From an uncultured Pseudomonadota bacterium (GTDB lineage: Bacteria > Myxococcota_A > UBA796 > GCA-2862545), in contig CAJXTB010000002.1 of assembly GCA_913061235.1 (NCBI GenBank), positions 186,001-250,000 of the forward strand: DNA of 64,000 bases, given 5' to 3'. The notes under the pieces were generated by a model. It was not told where the DNA came from. It searched no databases and saw nothing but the letters and a program-made list of their open reading frames with translations. Each line of letters starts with the position of its first letter. The stretch's first letter is position 1. Below, piece by piece: positions 62,615 to 64,000 of the stretch. Both the position numbers and the translations under genes were made by a program.

Positions 62615-63061
62615 TTATTCGACCATGATGCAGCGCTCACAAGAGAGCGTGATCTTCTCGGTTGCGCCGTTCGAACCGGTAGCGTCGAGCTCAGGAAGTT
62701 CCCAAGCAGACGGGTACGCGGAGAGGAGGTCGTACTTACGAACAACTTCCGTTCCGTTGTGGCGGAGGAAGGTGATGGAGACGGTCTTGCGGCTGATGTT
62801 GCCAGCAATGATTTCTTCCCACCAGTTGTGGAGCTCGTCACGGCCCGAGTAGATGCGCTCGAGGGTGATGTCTTCCCACTCGGTACGACCTGGTGCCTTA
62901 CGCACGTACATGTCGGTTCCGTTCTTCCAGTTGATGGTTTCCACTTTTGCCTTGATGGCTGAACACTTGGTAAAGCCTTCGAGGTCGTGGGTCATGCCCG
63001 CAACCTTGACGATAAAGTTAAAGGAACCAATGAAATCATTTGTAGGAGTATTAAACGGCAT
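62615..63061 (-). CDS. T4 gp19-type phage/eCIS tail-tube protein, orphan
   Basis: 148 residues; ATG with GAGAG upstream. The pattern is that of the T4 gp19/Hcp-like tube family: FIGSFNFIVKVAGMTHDLEGFTKCSA at the N-terminus, then PGRTEWEDITLERIYSGRDELHNWWEEI, then RKTVSITFLRHNGTEVVRKYDLLSAYPSAWELPELDA, and a final strand EKITLSCERC. Such proteins stack as rings in contractile tails and extracellular injection systems. No sheath, baseplate or ATPase genes are in the window. Its upstream is AT-rich, in keeping with strong expression. Family confident; role unknown. Confidence 0.9.
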   Translation of the reverse strand: MPFNTPTNDFIGSFNFIVKVAGMTHDLEGFTKCSAIKAKVETINWKNGTDMYVRKAPGRTEWEDITLERIYSGRDELHNWWEEIIAGNISRKTVSITFLRHNGTEVVRKYDLLSAYPSAWELPELDATGSNGATEKITLSCERCIMVE

Positions 63062-63130
63062 AGTTCACTCTCTTGGATAATGTGGTGAATGACGCGGCCA
63101 GCGTACCTGGACGCCTCGGTCTCAAAATGT

Positions 63131-63152
63131 CCGGGTCCGGTATCGAACCCGG
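63131..63152 (-). terminator. Hairpin downstream of the beta-barrel gene
   Basis: CCGGGT / ACCCGG with a 10-base loop, followed on the minus strand by ACATTTTG. About 50 bp past the beta-barrel stop; a plausible terminator. It contains a tRNA T-loop-like string but is not a tRNA. Confidence 0.4.
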
Positions 63153-63199
63153 TGGCAATCTAGACCACAGGAGCCCAGCGACAAGGGGTAAGGCTAAAC

Positions 63200-63817
63200 T
63201 TATTGATTATTTTCGGAATTACCCCGTGTGGAGCCCGGCCAGCGCCACAAGAGCGAGGCGCCGATCCAAAGCTCGCCAACACCGTTGGGTGTGCCATTGA
63301 GGCGTTCGCGTCGGGCGACGTGCATCAGGTGAAAGCGCGCACCCCACACGCGCCACTGCACGTCCGCATCAATACCCACGTGCCAGGTCGGGACCCACTG
63401 CACGGGGGCCATGAGCTCTTCGCTGGCAATCTCGTCACCGAGTACGGCATCCGCTGTGCGCGAGACGCCGCCGCCTAGGATGGCTCCGAGGGAGGTGCTT
63501 AGGGTCTCGGTCTCAAAGCGAATGGGGGCTAGGCGCGCGGTGACCTCGTTTCGAATCGTGGTCCGCGACACTAAGGGCCCTACTTCCTCTTCTTCGATGA
63601 GAATCCGTGTGAAGGCGGTGTGGTCGGCCTCACCCAGGTTGGGAAAGAACCCGATGGACGCGCGAGCCGCGAGCCACGGCCGCGCTGTGTAGCCGGCCCC
63701 TAAGGTGACGCCTCGGCGCTCGACGAACGGGTCGTCGATGACCGCTTCTCCCGACAGTGACAGCGTCACATCTCCGGGTGCGGCGTTCGCCAATAGAGTC
63801 AACAACAGGGCGAACAC
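63200..63817 (-). CDS. Outer-membrane beta-barrel protein
   Basis: 205 residues; GTG with GGAGG 4 bases upstream. A short signal FALLLTLLANAAPG precedes alternating strands: VTLGAGYTARPWLAARASIGFFPNLG, RNEVTARLAPIRFE, LGAILGGGVSRTAD, WHVGIDADVQWRVWGARFHLMHV, and LWIGASLLWRWPG. This is the usual myxobacterial small barrel layout. The C-terminal extension STRGNSENNQ after the last aromatic strand is odd for a barrel. No transporter motif. Confidence 0.75.
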   Translation of the reverse strand: MFALLLTLLANAAPGDVTLSLSGEAVIDDPFVERRGVTLGAGYTARPWLAARASIGFFPNLGEADHTAFTRILIEEEEVGPLVSRTTIRNEVTARLAPIRFETETLSTSLGAILGGGVSRTADAVLGDEIASEELMAPVQWVPTWHVGIDADVQWRVWGARFHLMHVARRERLNGTPNGVGELWIGASLLWRWPGSTRGNSENNQ

Positions 63818-63912
63818 AGGGCCTCCGAGCCCGCGCAGTGTGCGGGACGCGAATCTAAACGTCGATGTTGCGTCGGGTCTTCCATCCAGCGAGGTGGGTA
63901 ATGGGACTCTTG

Positions 63913-64000
63913 CTACTGCTGCTCAAGTAGGGCCTGCGCCGCCATCACGTCGGTGGTAAGGGACGCATCAACACCCAGCTCGACAGCTCTGGCCAGAGCC
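63913..64000 (-). CDS. C-terminal end of a protein truncated by the right edge
   Basis: The last 28 codons of a minus-strand gene, ending ALARAVELGVDASLTT-DVMAAQALLEQQ then TAG at 63913. It is Ala/Leu-rich and helical. Too little is visible to name a family. It is followed on the same strand by the beta-barrel gene, about 95 bp downstream. Confidence 0.5.
   Translation of the reverse strand, partial: ALARAVELGVDASLTTDVMAAQALLEQQ

Noticed and set aside
63120-63160. T-loop-like GGTTCGATACC on the minus strand
   Set aside because: No acceptor or D stem fits; more likely a terminator hairpin.

Overview
The window is GC-rich and gene-dense, with many 1-4 bp start/stop overlaps, and it carries several hallmarks of Myxococcota or a close relative. 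Three surface proteins (34249-40836, 53562-55034, 56517-58175) end in Cys / hydrophobic helix / Arg-cluster tails of the MYXO-CTERM type. There are many lipobox lipoproteins, MopE/FG-GAP and thrombospondin type 3 Ca-binding repeats, DUF4215-like Cys modules, and an operon resembling the myxobacterial ether-lipid (Elb) locus. I see no rRNA, convincing tRNA, CRISPR array, insertion sequence or integrase. It reads as a chromosomal segment; the genus cannot be told from this alone.

Layout. 1-3.4 kb: TetR regulator, beta-propeller protein, coiled-coil protein (partial), a START-like secreted protein and an ArsC/Spx-type reductase. 3.4-9.5 kb: an RCK protein with a degenerate pore, a methyltransferase with an unusual N-terminus, and a small helical protein overlapping a rare aminotransferase-GMC oxidoreductase fusion. 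9.8-20.3 kb: FKBP lipoprotein, RpoH-like sigma factor, DCC protein, PPP phosphatase, GDP-mannose dehydratase, M23 peptidase, nucleotidyltransferase-like protein, TPR protein and glutathionyl-hydroquinone reductase. 20.3-26.1 kb: Cys-rich lipoprotein, MopE/FG-GAP lipoprotein, extensin-like peptidase, MsrP and a beta-barrel protein.

26.2-34.0 kb is a tight minus-strand lipid operon: HAD phosphatase, LarA-domain protein, a 1533-residue megaenzyme (acyl reductase / AMP ligase / ACP / PlsC acyltransferase / SCP2-like) and an SDR. Together they could activate, reduce and transfer fatty acyl chains to make an ether or alkyl lipid. 34.2-40.8 kb is one 2195-residue Ca-binding repeat protein, closed by a clear terminator. 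41-49.7 kb: PDZ protein, lipoproteins, a LAS-type peptidase, and an operon of a GcvT-like protein with two PYROXD2-like flavoproteins.

50-50.7 kb holds three tandem Flp pilin genes whose proteins are identical although their DNA differs at many synonymous sites. 50.9-64 kb: RlmL-like methyltransferase, thioredoxin, a matrixin-like protease, a Cadherin/Ig-like surface protein, several lipoproteins, a protein that may share the phage gpD fold, a serine hydrolase, an orphan ParA, an orphan T4 gp19-type tail-tube protein and a beta-barrel protein.

Starts were moved from the longest open frame where a ribosome site, signal peptide or ATGA overlap argued for it. Family assignments come from motif recognition only; no database search was run.
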